Origin: an uncultured Muribaculaceae bacterium
GTDB taxonomy: Bacteria > Bacteroidota > Bacteroidia > Bacteroidales > Muribaculaceae
Direction: 5' to 3'
Length of the DNA stretch: 64,000 nucleotides
NCBI GenBank assembly: GCA_910588065.1
Contig: CAJUPZ010000006.1
Location: forward strand, 53,110-117,109
Shown here: positions 43,772 to 52,459 of the stretch, piece after piece
Position numbering within the stretch: position 1 is the stretch's first letter
How the letters are laid out: every line of letters begins with the position of its first letter
The notes under the pieces: model-generated
Told to the model about the DNA's origin: nothing
The model's input: the letters and a program-made list of their open reading frames with translations, nothing else
The model's database searches: none
Position numbers and translations under genes: made by a program

Positions 43772-45327
43772 TTCTTTTCTGATTTTATGCCGAAGCAACG
43801 CCTCACAGCCGATGCGATGCGGTCCGCCTCCCCTTTGCCGCTGCGCAGTATGGAGATAACACACTTTATATACTCATCCTTGTTGCGCAGACCGCAAAGA
43901 GCGGCCACATTGCTGCCCGGTATCATTGATTTCTGATTGTACACCCGCAGCACGCTCGCGTAGTCATCAAGCTCGACATACCGGCGGAACTCGCGGCAGA
44001 AGCCCTCGTACAATCCACGCGGATTTATCTCGGCGGCAAGCGATTCGATATGCTGCTCCAGCATATTGATATTATTGAAACGGCCATCTATGCGGTACTC
44101 CACGGTGCGTTTCACCCGGTGGCGGGTGTGCAGCAGAGCCTGCTGGCGCAGGTCGTGCCGGAACTGGGCTATTATGGCTCGTTTCACCTTCTCAAACACT
44201 CGGTTCTCATCCTTGCCACGTGTCTTGGCCACCGCGCGGATAACATCCTCCAGCATCATGATATTCTCAATCTCCGCCACCTCCGGCACCATCACTTTCT
44301 TGCCCCGCAGATATTCCACCTCATGCGCGTCGCGCCGGTCGCGGTCCACTATGCCGAAAGAGTCCATGTGGTGAAACGCGCTAAGGTCGTTGAAAGAGCG
44401 GGTCGCCTCGATAACCTTGTTGCAGCTGCCGAGCGACTTCACGGTATAATCCTTGAACACAAGCGGATAGAGCTTGGCGTCAATTGAGTGCACACCATCG
44501 CCTTCAATGAACAGCACCGGCTTTCGCGCGCCGATGATAGCCATGTAAATCTCATCGGACATACCCTGCTGCGGAGGCAGAATGTCATACTCCCATCTCA
44601 CATCCGCCGCATCATAGTCGCGCACCCACACCACTGTGCCGTCACCACGCGATGATGCAAACTCAAGGTCGTGCGTGGTATATATATAGGTGCAGTCGCT
44701 GCGCAGCGCCTCAATCTGATTCCACAAAGCCTGCATTATGGAGGGGTGCATGAACATCTCCGGGCTGTCCACGAAAATAACTCCCCCCTTCGGGGCATAC
44801 ATCACCCCCGCAAGATAGTAAATGGCCGCCCGCTCGCCATCGCTGAGCTTCAATGCGCTGTAGCTTCGAGAATCCTCACCTCTGCTGAAAAGGAATTTGC
44901 CGCTCTCTACAAGAATGTTGCTTTCCGGAAACAGCCCTTTCCACGCCTGAGCCAGCACATCGAGCTTTGTGCGCGGCAGCTGGGCTCCCGGCTTGTCTGC
45001 CTTCTCCATTTTGTAATGGATAAGATTTGCCATCTCGTCATGCATCAGCAGCGCAAACAGCCTGTCTATATCATTGGCAGCCTGCGGCTTGAACACATTC
45101 ATGCTGTAAGCCTCGTCAAATAACCGCGCTATCGGCGAGTCGGATGATGAGCCATACAGCCCCTGCAGAGCAGAAAGACGGAAAGCCTTGTCGCCAAGAG
45201 CCGAGCAGAGATAGGCGGTGAACCGGCTCTTGCCGGCACCGTTGGCACCTATTATAATAATGCGTCCGCCGTTGTCGTCAATAACAGCGGCTTCGCCATT
45301 CTTTCGCGGAGGTAGGGATATAGTCAT
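43768..45327 (-). CDS. AAA/ABC-type ATPase fused to DUF4435 (TOPRIM-like) domain; PARIS AriA-AriB-like
   Basis: A 519-aa protein. The N-terminal half is an ABC/SMC-like ATPase: Walker A GANGAGKS (27-34), signature LSDGERA (about 160-166), Walker B GGVIFVDSPEMF (about 180-191) and H-loop TTHD (about 216-219). The C-terminal half matches DUF4435, a TOPRIM-like fold: VLFIEGDGVHS (acidic, about 270), FGIVDRDRR (about 324) and EVAEIENIMM. The same pair of domains, as separate or fused proteins, makes the PARIS anti-phage system (AriA ATPase, AriB DUF4435 nuclease). Here it lies between a YciO gene (18 nt upstream) and menA (ATGA overlap). A 16-bp tandem duplication covers its start codon. A non-defence OLD-like role is possible. 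Confidence 0.8.
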   Translation of the reverse strand: MTISLPPRKNGEAAVIDDNGGRIIIIGANGAGKSRFTAYLCSALGDKAFRLSALQGLYGSSSDSPIARLFDEAYSMNVFKPQAANDIDRLFALLMHDEMANLIHYKMEKADKPGAQLPRTKLDVLAQAWKGLFPESNILVESGKFLFSRGEDSRSYSALKLSDGERAAIYYLAGVMYAPKGGVIFVDSPEMFMHPSIMQALWNQIEALRSDCTYIYTTHDLEFASSRGDGTVVWVRDYDAADVRWEYDILPPQQGMSDEIYMAIIGARKPVLFIEGDGVHSIDAKLYPLVFKDYTVKSLGSCNKVIEATRSFNDLSAFHHMDSFGIVDRDRRDAHEVEYLRGKKVMVPEVAEIENIMMLEDVIRAVAKTRGKDENRVFEKVKRAIIAQFRHDLRQQALLHTRHRVKRTVEYRIDGRFNNINMLEQHIESLAAEINPRGLYEGFCREFRRYVELDDYASVLRVYNQKSMIPGSNVAALCGLRNKDEYIKCVISILRSGKGEADRIASAVRRCFGIKSEKK

Positions 45328-45349
45328 GGTCAGATATAGTCATGGTCAG
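45318..45349. repeat. 16-bp tandem duplication over the start of the AAA-DUF4435 gene
   Basis: ATATAGTCATGGTCAG is present twice in a row (45318-45333 and 45334-45349). On the minus strand each copy carries TGACCATG. The first copy holds the yciO stop and an ATG at 45343; the second holds the true start at 45327. The two ATGs are 16 nt apart and therefore out of frame. Confidence 0.95.
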
Positions 45350-45960
45350 TTTAGTAAGCCGGCACCCTGACGGATGATTTCCGGAGATGAGCTGTCTGTG
45401 AGATCCACAACCGTTGACGGCACCCCGGGGGTGTCGCCGCCATCGATTATTATGGCCACCTTGTCGGAATACGCCATTGCCACCGCATCGGGCGATGACA
45501 CCGACTCTATCGAATCATCCTCATCCGGGCTCACCGATGTGGTGAGCAGCGGATTGCCGAGCTCGCGGGCCAAAGCTGTTGCAATCGGATTGTCCGGCAC
45601 ACGCACCCCGACAGTGTGCCTGCCCTTGAACACCTTGGGAAGAGTGGTTGCGGCGGGCAATACAAAAGTGAAAGACCCCGGCAGGTACTCTTTGAGCATT
45701 CTGAAAGCATTGTTGTCGATGCGCGCGTACTCGCTTGCCTGCGATATGTCGGCACACACTATCGACAGATACTCTTTCTGAGGGTTGATACCCTTTATTC
45801 TGCATATCTTCTCTATGGCGCCCTGGTTGAGAGCCGAGCAGGCTATGGCATAGAGAGTGTCGGTGGGATACAGAATCAGCTCACCGGAGCGCAAAGCCTC
45901 GGCAGCCTCCTCTATGAAATCCTGATTTATACTTGTGGGGTATATCCTTAGACTCTTCAT
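45346..45960 (-). CDS. YciO/Sua5/YrdC family protein (threonylcarbamoyl-AMP synthase-like)
   Basis: A 204-aa cytoplasmic protein with the YrdC fold: LILYPTDTLYAIACSA, KEYLSIVCADISQASEYARI, PGSFTFVLPAA and GVRVPDNPIATAL. Sua5/YrdC makes threonylcarbamoyl-AMP for the t6A37 tRNA modification. The short form and the GSFTFVL variant are closer to YciO, whose precise role is less clear. It is the first gene of the minus-strand run that continues to the AAA-DUF4435 gene and menA. A -7-like box (TACTTTTG, minus, 45995-46002) lies about 35 nt upstream. Confidence 0.85.
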   Translation of the reverse strand: MKSLRIYPTSINQDFIEEAAEALRSGELILYPTDTLYAIACSALNQGAIEKICRIKGINPQKEYLSIVCADISQASEYARIDNNAFRMLKEYLPGSFTFVLPAATTLPKVFKGRHTVGVRVPDNPIATALARELGNPLLTTSVSPDEDDSIESVSSPDAVAMAYSDKVAIIIDGGDTPGVPSTVVDLTDSSSPEIIRQGAGLLN

Positions 45961-46014
45961 TTTTTGCGGTGAATGCCTTTAGTGGCACACATCACAAAAG
46001 TAGCAAAAAATCGG

Positions 46015-46123
46015 ATAAAAAAAAAGAGATGTCTCACGACATCTCTTTCCTTAAACCTTTATCTTAATCTAATACTATGAAAAACACACGCACAAAAGTA
46101 GTATTACTTTTTGATACAACAAT
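46015..46123 (-). ncRNA. Possible short minus-strand transcript upstream of yciO
   Basis: A promoter-like pair (ATTG at 46120-46123, 19 nt, TACTTTTG at 46093-46100, minus strand) is followed after about 40 nt by a perfect 11-bp hairpin. Its arms are 46048-46038 and 46033-46023 with loop GTGA, and a run of T follows on the minus strand. This would give a transcript of about 70 nt ending before the yciO promoter. It could be an sRNA or an attenuated leader of yciO. No conserved family is recognised. Confidence 0.35.
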
Positions 46124-46140
46124 ACATTGAACCACCCATT

Positions 46141-46422
46141 TAACACTATTTTAACCAAAATTACTGAATTAGGTGCATTTTTGCCGTTAAATGCCCTTTA
46201 AAATTACGATTTTTCACCTTCAAAACACACCTTCCCGCTCTTAAGCGGACAGCAATCCCCTATCCGCTGCAATAAAAAAGAGCTCTCTCCTCCTCCGCCC
46301 GCCACCCCACAGCCGCCACTCAACGACACTTCAAACATACCCCGCGGTACACCTTATTATATATTATAGGAGAGTTAACAAAAAAAAGTGATGATGCGAG
46401 CCTTATTTTGAGGATAAATTCG
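46141..46422. other. AT-rich intergenic stretch without recognisable features
   Basis: Within the 510-nt gap between yciO and nifJ, this part shows no protein-like frame, tRNA or clear hairpin. It contains scattered A/T tracts and a C-rich patch (about 46285-46325). Confidence 0.5.
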
Positions 46423-46430
46423 TATCTTCG
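46423..46430 (+). promoter_or_regulatory. nifJ promoter, -7 box
   Basis: TATCTTCG at 46423-46430 is the common TTCG variant of the -7 box, 40 nt before the ATG. The -33 element is not clear. Confidence 0.45.
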
Positions 46431-46470
46431 CGCATAAATATATTTCCAATCTAAATAGATTACAATTTTT

Positions 46471-49400
46471 ATGAGTAAGGAAAAGAAATTCTTGACCTGT
46501 GACGGCAACCAGGCTGCTGCGCATATCTCGTATATGTTCACAGAGGTCGCCGCCATCTATCCTATCACCCCCTCGTCCACAATGGCTGAATATGTGGACG
46601 AATGGGCTGCTGCAGGACGTAAAAACATTTTTGGCGAGACCGTGCTCGTGCAGGAGATGCAGAGTGAAGGCGGTGCCGCAGGTGCCGTTCACGGCTCTCT
46701 GCAGGCCGGTGCCCTGACAACAACCTACACAGCATCACAGGGTCTGCTCCTGATGATACCCAACATGTACAAAATCGCCGGCGAGCTTCTTCCCTGCGTG
46801 TTCCATGTTTCCGCCCGCACAATCGCCTCTCATGCCCTGAGCATCTTCGGTGACCACCAGGACGTCATGGCAACCCGCCAGACAGGCTGCGCAATGCTTG
46901 CCGAAGGCAGCGTGCAGGAGGTTATGGACCTCGCTGCTGTGGCTCACCTCGCCACAATCAAGAGCCGCGTGCCCTTCGTCAACTTCTTCGACGGCTTCCG
47001 CACATCTCACGAAATCCAGAAAATCGAAATGCTGGAGCAGGAAGACCTCGAGCCGCTGCTCGACCGTCAGGCTGTTGCCGAATTCCGCGAAAGAGCTCTC
47101 AACCCCGACGCTCCCGTTGCACGCGGCATGGCTGAAAACGGCGACGTTTTCTTCCAGCACCGTGAAGCCTGCAACAACTACTATGACGCCGTGCCTGAAA
47201 TCGTTGAGTACTACATGGGCAAGATTTCAGAAATCACCGGCAGAGAATACCACCTCTTCGACTACTACGGCGATCCCGAGGCTGACCGCGTGATTGTTGC
47301 CATGGGCTCTGGCTGCCAGGCCGCCCAGGAAGCTATCGACTACCTCCGCGCCAAAGGTGAGAAAGTTGGCCTCGTTGCCGTTCACCTTTACCGTCCCTTC
47401 TCGGCCAAGCACCTCCTCGCCGCTGTGCCCGCTACAGCCAAGCGCATCGCAGTGCTTGACCGCACAAAAGAACCCGGCGCTCCCGGCGAACCCCTCTACC
47501 TCGACGTTTGCGAGGCATACAAGGGCGTAGCCAATGCTCCCGCCATTGTTGCCGGCCGCTTCGGTCTCGCTTCAAAGGACACCACCCCCGCCGAAATCAT
47601 CTCAGTGTATGAAAACCTCGCACTCCCCGAGCCCAAGGACCACTTCACCTTAGGCATTGTGGACGACGTTACCTTCACATCACTGCCCCCGGTTGAACCC
47701 ATTGTGCTCAACGACAAGATGTTCGAAGCCAAATTCTACGGCCTCGGCGCTGACGGTACTGTAGGTGCCAACAAGAACTCGGTGAAAATCATCGGTGATA
47801 ACACCAACAAATACTGTCAGGCTTACTTCGCTTACGACTCCAAGAAGAGCGGTGGCTTCACCTGCTCCCACCTGCGTTTCGGCGATGACCCCATCCGCTC
47901 AACCTATCTGGTGACAACCCCCAGCTTCGTGGCTTGTCACGTTCAGGCATACCTGCACCTCTACGATGTGACCAAGGGTCTCCGCGACGGCGGCACATTC
48001 CTGCTCAACACCATCTGGAAAGGTGAGGAACTTGCCAAGAACCTCCCCAACAAGGTTAAGAAATACTTCGCTGACCACAATATCACCGTTTACTACATCG
48101 ATGCAACCAAGATTGCACAGGAGATCGGCCTCGGCAACCGCACCAACACCATTCTCCAGAGCGCATTCTTCCGCATCACAGAAGTGATTCCCGTTGACCT
48201 CGCGGTAGAGCAGATGAAGAAATTCATCGTCAAGAGCTACAGCAAGAAGGGTCAGGATATTGTTGACAAAAACTACGCAGCTGTTGACCGCGGCGGCGAA
48301 TACGCCAAGCTTGACGTTGATCCCGCATGGAGCAACCTCTCTGTTGAGGAAGCCGCTTCCAAGGATGAGGATCCGTTCATCAAAAACCTCGTGCGCCCCA
48401 TCAACGCACAGGATGGCGACAGCCTCAAGGTGAGCGATTTCGCAGCAATTGCCGACGGCACATGGCAGCAGAGCACAGCCCGCTCCGAAAAACGCGGCGT
48501 TGCTACATTCGTGCCCGAATGGGTTGAGGAAAACTGTATCCAGTGCAACAAGTGCGCATACGTCTGCCCTCACGCTTCAATCCGCCCCTTCGTCCTCGAC
48601 AAGGCCGAGGTTGCAGCTTCTCCCTTCGGCGAAAACGGCACCATACCCGCTATCGGCAAAACATTCGCCGACATGCGCTTCATCCAGGCTGTTGACGTGC
48701 TCGACTGTCTCGGCTGCGGCAACTGCGCCGATGTTTGCCCCGGCAAGAAAGGTCAGAAAGCTCTCGTGATGAAACCCCTCGAAACACAGCTCGATGTCCA
48801 GAAAGAATGGGACTTCTGTGTTGAGAATGTCAAGAGCAAGCAGCACCTCGTTGATGTCAAGGCTAATGTCAAGAACAGCCAGTTTGCAACTCCCCTCTTT
48901 GAATTCTCCGGAGCATGCTCAGGATGCGGTGAAACACCCTATGTCAAACTCATCTCTCAGCTCTACGGCGATCACGAGATGGTAGCCAACGCCACCGGTT
49001 GCTCATCCATCTACTCAGGCTCTGTGCCCTCTACCCCCTACACTGTCAACGACAAGGGCCACGGTCCCGCATGGGGCAACTCACTCTTCGAGGACTTCGC
49101 TGAATTCGGCCTCGGTATGTTCATCGCCAACGAGCAGCTCCGCCGCCGTCTCACCGACTACATGACCAAAGCCACCGAATGCAGCGACTGCAGCGATGAA
49201 ATCAAAGCGCTCGCCAAAGAATGGCTCGAGTGTGAGAACGACGCTGTGAAGACCCGCGAAATCACAGACAAGCTTCTGCCCCTGGCCGAACAGTGTGGCT
49301 GTGAAATCTGCAAGAACATCCTCGACCTCAAGCACTACCTCGTAAAACGCTCACACTGGATCATTGCCGGTGACGGCGCAAGCTACGACATAGGCTTCGG

Positions 49401-50037
49401 CGGTCTTGACCACGTGCTCGCATGCGGCAAGAACATCAACGTGATTGTTGTTGACACCGAGGTGTACTCAAACACCGGCGGCCAGGCATCCAAGGCCACT
49501 CCGCTCGGCGCCATCGCCAAGTTCGCTGCAAGCGGCAAGCGCATCCGCAAGAAAGACCTCGGCCTCATCGCTTCCACCTACGGCTACGTTTATGTTGCCC
49601 AGATAGCAATGGGCGCCGACCAGGCTCAGACCCTCAAGGCTATCCGCGAGGCTGAAGCTTACGACGGACCCTCTCTGATCATTGCCTACGCTCCCTGTAT
49701 CAACCACGGCATCAAGGCCGGCATGGGTCGCTCACAGCAGGAAGAGGCCAACGCTGTTGAATGCGGCTACTGGTCACTCTGGCGCTACAACCCCGATGCA
49801 GAGCTCGAAGGCAAGAACCCCTTCACCCTCGACAGCAAGGCTCCGGACTGGGACAAGTTCGAGGACTTCCTCAAAGGTGAGGTGCGCTACGCTTCTCTGC
49901 TCAAGCAGTACCCGGCTGAGGCTGCCGAACTGTTTGCCGCAGCGAAAGCAAACGCCCAGTGGCGCTACAACAACTACCGCCGCCTTGCCCAGCAGCAGTG
50001 GGGTGTAGACCCCGAGCTCGGCAAGCTCCCCGAATAA
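46471..50037 (+). CDS. nifJ: Pyruvate:ferredoxin (flavodoxin) oxidoreductase
   Basis: An 1188-aa single-chain enzyme that converts pyruvate and CoA to acetyl-CoA, CO2 and reduced ferredoxin. Domain order is canonical. The pyrimidine-binding domain I opens with YPITPSSTMAEYVDEWAA. Transketolase-C-like and gamma domains follow (GADGTVGANKNSVKIIG). Two 4Fe-4S motifs are CIQCNKCAYVCP and CLGCGNCADVCP. The TPP domain has CSGCGETPYVKL, GDGASYDIGFGGLDHV and VYSNTGGQASKATP. Codon use looks strongly biased, as expected of a highly expressed central enzyme. Confidence 0.97.
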   Translation: MSKEKKFLTCDGNQAAAHISYMFTEVAAIYPITPSSTMAEYVDEWAAAGRKNIFGETVLVQEMQSEGGAAGAVHGSLQAGALTTTYTASQGLLLMIPNMYKIAGELLPCVFHVSARTIASHALSIFGDHQDVMATRQTGCAMLAEGSVQEVMDLAAVAHLATIKSRVPFVNFFDGFRTSHEIQKIEMLEQEDLEPLLDRQAVAEFRERALNPDAPVARGMAENGDVFFQHREACNNYYDAVPEIVEYYMGKISEITGREYHLFDYYGDPEADRVIVAMGSGCQAAQEAIDYLRAKGEKVGLVAVHLYRPFSAKHLLAAVPATAKRIAVLDRTKEPGAPGEPLYLDVCEAYKGVANAPAIVAGRFGLASKDTTPAEIISVYENLALPEPKDHFTLGIVDDVTFTSLPPVEPIVLNDKMFEAKFYGLGADGTVGANKNSVKIIGDNTNKYCQAYFAYDSKKSGGFTCSHLRFGDDPIRSTYLVTTPSFVACHVQAYLHLYDVTKGLRDGGTFLLNTIWKGEELAKNLPNKVKKYFADHNITVYYIDATKIAQEIGLGNRTNTILQSAFFRITEVIPVDLAVEQMKKFIVKSYSKKGQDIVDKNYAAVDRGGEYAKLDVDPAWSNLSVEEAASKDEDPFIKNLVRPINAQDGDSLKVSDFAAIADGTWQQSTARSEKRGVATFVPEWVEENCIQCNKCAYVCPHASIRPFVLDKAEVAASPFGENGTIPAIGKTFADMRFIQAVDVLDCLGCGNCADVCPGKKGQKALVMKPLETQLDVQKEWDFCVENVKSKQHLVDVKANVKNSQFATPLFEFSGACSGCGETPYVKLISQLYGDHEMVANATGCSSIYSGSVPSTPYTVNDKGHGPAWGNSLFEDFAEFGLGMFIANEQLRRRLTDYMTKATECSDCSDEIKALAKEWLECENDAVKTREITDKLLPLAEQCGCEICKNILDLKHYLVKRSHWIIAGDGASYDIGFGGLDHVLACGKNINVIVVDTEVYSNTGGQASKATPLGAIAKFAASGKRIRKKDLGLIASTYGYVYVAQIAMGADQAQTLKAIREAEAYDGPSLIIAYAPCINHGIKAGMGRSQQEEANAVECGYWSLWRYNPDAELEGKNPFTLDSKAPDWDKFEDFLKGEVRYASLLKQYPAEAAELFAAAKANAQWRYNNYRRLAQQQWGVDPELGKLPE

Positions 50038-50055
50038 AATAGTCTTATCATCTTT

Positions 50056-50093
50056 GTGCCGCATCGGTCAATTGGCCGGTGCGGCACTTTTTT
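50056..50093 (+). terminator. Terminator after nifJ
   Basis: GTGCCGCATCGG (50056-50067) pairs with CCGGTGCGGCAC (50076-50087) with one G-U, followed by T6. The T-tract doubles as the poor -33 region of the dgt promoter. Confidence 0.93.
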
Positions 50094-50118
50094 CATAGCC
50101 AAGTATTTACTACCTTTG
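50088..50118 (+). promoter_or_regulatory. dgt promoter
   Basis: TACCTTTG (50111-50118) with a TTTT at 50088-50091, 19 nt upstream. The -7 box ends 7 nt before the ATG, so the mRNA would be almost or fully leaderless. Confidence 0.6.
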
Positions 50119-50125
50119 CAACATT

Positions 50126-51457
50126 ATGGAATGGAACAAACTGATATGCGACACCCGCTTCGGCCTTGAGGATTACCACAATCCCCGCAAAGGACAACGC
50201 TCTGACTTTACACGCGACTATGACAGGCTGGTGTTTTCATCGCCTTTCAGACGCCTGCAGAACAAAACCCAGGTTTTTCCGCTGCCGGGGAGCATTTTTG
50301 TGCATAACAGGCTCACCCACAGCATTGAGGTGGCCTGTGTGGGTCGTTCGCTCGCCAATGAGGTGTCGCTTGTGCTGAAAGAGCGCCACTGCGACAAACC
50401 GTGGGTTCACAAGCTTGACGCTTTCGGCGAGATTGTTGCCGCCGGATGCCTTGCCCACGACCTCGGCAACCCGCCGTTCGGCCACAGCGGCGAAAAAGCC
50501 ATATCCACATTTTTCAGCGAGGGCGCAGGCAGGGAGCTCCAGGGCAGCCTCTCTGCCGAACAGTGGAGCGACCTTGTTCATTTCGACGGCAATGCCAACG
50601 CATTCCGCCTGCTCACCCACCAGTTCAACGGACGCCGGCCCGGAGGATTTGCCATGACATATTCCACCCTCGCCTCCATAGTGAAATACCCCTACGAAAG
50701 CACCCTCGCGTCAGGGAAAAACAAATTCGGATTCTTCTCCTCTGAAAAAGAGAGTTTCGAAAAGGTGGCCACCACACTTGGCATGAAAAGAATTGAATGC
50801 AACGGAGTGAGGTACGCACGCCACCCGCTCGTATATCTTGTGGAGGCGGCAGACGATATTTGCTACGAGGTGATGGATATTGAGGATGCCCACAAGCTCG
50901 GCATAATTGAGAGCGGCAGGGTTATCGACCTGATGCTCGGATTTTTTGACAAAGAGCGGGCAGCCAAGATGCGCACAATAATGGACCGGCTCGACGACCC
51001 CAACGAAAAGATTGCATACCTGCGCTCAAGTGTCATCGGCGTGCTGGTGCAGGAGTGTGCCGACGCATTTGTTGCAAACGAGGAGGCCATACTTGCCGGA
51101 GAGTTCTCCGGATGCCTTATTGACCATATACGCCCGCTCGCGCGGGAGGGCTACCGCAACTGCGCCGCCTTGTCATGGGACAAAATATACCGTGCGCCCG
51201 ATGTTGTTGAGATTGAGCTCGCCGGCACAAGCATCATAACATTCCTTATGGAAAAACTCATACACGCAGTGCGCTACCCCGGGCTCAACTACTCCATGCT
51301 GCTGCTGAGCAAGGTGCCGCAGCAGTATGATGTCAACGCTCCGGACCTGTATGGCAAAATTCAGGCGGTGGTGGATCATGTGAGCGGCATGACCGATGTC
51401 TATGCGCTTGACCTTTACCGCCGTCTGAACGGCATGAGCCTCAAAATCAACAACTGA
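50126..51457 (+). CDS. dgt: Deoxyguanosinetriphosphate triphosphohydrolase
   Basis: A 443-aa HD-domain dNTPase that removes triphosphate from dGTP (or dNTPs). NKTQVFPL and RLTHSIEVACVGRSL supply the first His ligand, LAHDLGNPPFGHSGE the HD pair, and LVEAADDICYEVMDIEDAHKL the final Asp. The family N-terminus (WNKLICDTRFG) starts right at the ATG at 50126, so the start is well supported although the promoter -7 box is only 7 nt away. Confidence 0.92.
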   Translation: MEWNKLICDTRFGLEDYHNPRKGQRSDFTRDYDRLVFSSPFRRLQNKTQVFPLPGSIFVHNRLTHSIEVACVGRSLANEVSLVLKERHCDKPWVHKLDAFGEIVAAGCLAHDLGNPPFGHSGEKAISTFFSEGAGRELQGSLSAEQWSDLVHFDGNANAFRLLTHQFNGRRPGGFAMTYSTLASIVKYPYESTLASGKNKFGFFSSEKESFEKVATTLGMKRIECNGVRYARHPLVYLVEAADDICYEVMDIEDAHKLGIIESGRVIDLMLGFFDKERAAKMRTIMDRLDDPNEKIAYLRSSVIGVLVQECADAFVANEEAILAGEFSGCLIDHIRPLAREGYRNCAALSWDKIYRAPDVVEIELAGTSIITFLMEKLIHAVRYPGLNYSMLLLSKVPQQYDVNAPDLYGKIQAVVDHVSGMTDVYALDLYRRLNGMSLKINN

Positions 51458-51528
51458 TACCCATTTTTACAGAGACAAAAAAAGCGGACGCATTGCGCCC
51501 GCTTTCTGTTTGTCCACTTTCCGGATAA

Positions 51529-52371
51529 TCACTCCTTATTCCATATCTTGCGGAAAAATTCCATGTGGGGAAAAATACTCTTGCTCCAGTACTGGCCGGT
51601 GTGCGCACCGGGGCCGGTGATATACACATGGTGAATCTTACGGTCGTTGAGCGCCTTGTCAAAGTCGCAGTTCACATCATAGAAAAAGTCTTCTGTGCCG
51701 CAGTCAAAGATAATGTTTATCTGTCCGGGAGCAATACTGTCAACCAGATTCTTGACAGTGTGTGCTTCCCAACGCTCCTTATTGTCCTCATACTTGCCGA
51801 GTGAGGCCGCCATGTTCCATCTTTCGGGGAAGGGTATGATGTTCACACCGCCGCTTGTTGAGCCCGCGCTGCCGAAAATGTCGCTGTGGCGGATGGCAAG
51901 CCAAAGAGCGCCGTGGCCACCCATGCTGAAACCGGTTACGGCACGTCCGAGCGAGTCTGTGCGGGTGCGGTAATTGCTGTCAATGTATGGAACCAGCTCT
52001 TTTGTGATGAAGCTCTCCATCTGCAGTCCCGGCTTTTCGGGGGAGTCCCAATACCAGCTGTTCATACCGGAGGGGCACACCACTATGCAGCCATAGTCAT
52101 CGGCAAGCTTGTCAAGATCCACAATGGTTGACCAATTCTTGTAGTTGCCGCCGTGACCGTTGAGCAGGTATGCCACCGGATAGCGGGTGGTATCCTGCGG
52201 CTGCAGGTAGGAGGATGGGGTGACGACTGTCACCTTCATGGGTTCGCTGAGATATTTGCCTGTCACAGTCACAGTGTCGCCCTGCAGCTTGTCAGCTGCT
52301 GACGATGCCAGGGGAGATACCGCCGCTGCACACAGCATGACGGCGCATAAAAAAATCCTTATTGAATTCAT
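51529..52371 (-). CDS. Secreted esterase (alpha/beta hydrolase, esterase D-like family)
   Basis: A 280-aa protein with a signal peptide (MNSIRIFLCAVMLCAAAVS), which selects the ATG at 52371. The hydrolase domain has YLLNGHGGNYKNW (oxyanion), the nucleophile in GFSMGGHGALWLA, the acid in FDCGTEDFF and the His in GAHTGQYW. This is the Esterase_D/feruloyl-esterase-like fold, common in Bacteroidetes carbohydrate degradation. The substrate is unknown. It is divergent from mtnN. Confidence 0.85.
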   Translation of the reverse strand: MNSIRIFLCAVMLCAAAVSPLASSAADKLQGDTVTVTGKYLSEPMKVTVVTPSSYLQPQDTTRYPVAYLLNGHGGNYKNWSTIVDLDKLADDYGCIVVCPSGMNSWYWDSPEKPGLQMESFITKELVPYIDSNYRTRTDSLGRAVTGFSMGGHGALWLAIRHSDIFGSAGSTSGGVNIIPFPERWNMAASLGKYEDNKERWEAHTVKNLVDSIAPGQINIIFDCGTEDFFYDVNCDFDKALNDRKIHHVYITGPGAHTGQYWSKSIFPHMEFFRKIWNKE

Positions 52372-52419
52372 AATTGAAAAATTTGCCGTAAAAGTAATAA
52401 AAAAATCTGCCTTTTGGAT

Positions 52420-52427
52420 TAATTTTG
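52420..52427 (+). promoter_or_regulatory. mtnN-luxS promoter, -7 box
   Basis: TAATTTTG at 52420-52427, 32 nt before the mtnN ATG. The -33 element is poorly matched. Confidence 0.5.
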
Positions 52428-52459
52428 CAATATAAAAAACAAAAACTGAATTCAGCAAA

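Noticed and set aside
46077..46130. 17-codon ORF (MKNTRTKVVLLFDTTIH) on the plus strand
   Set aside because: No promoter or ribosome-binding context; overlaps the promoter-like elements of a possible minus-strand RNA.
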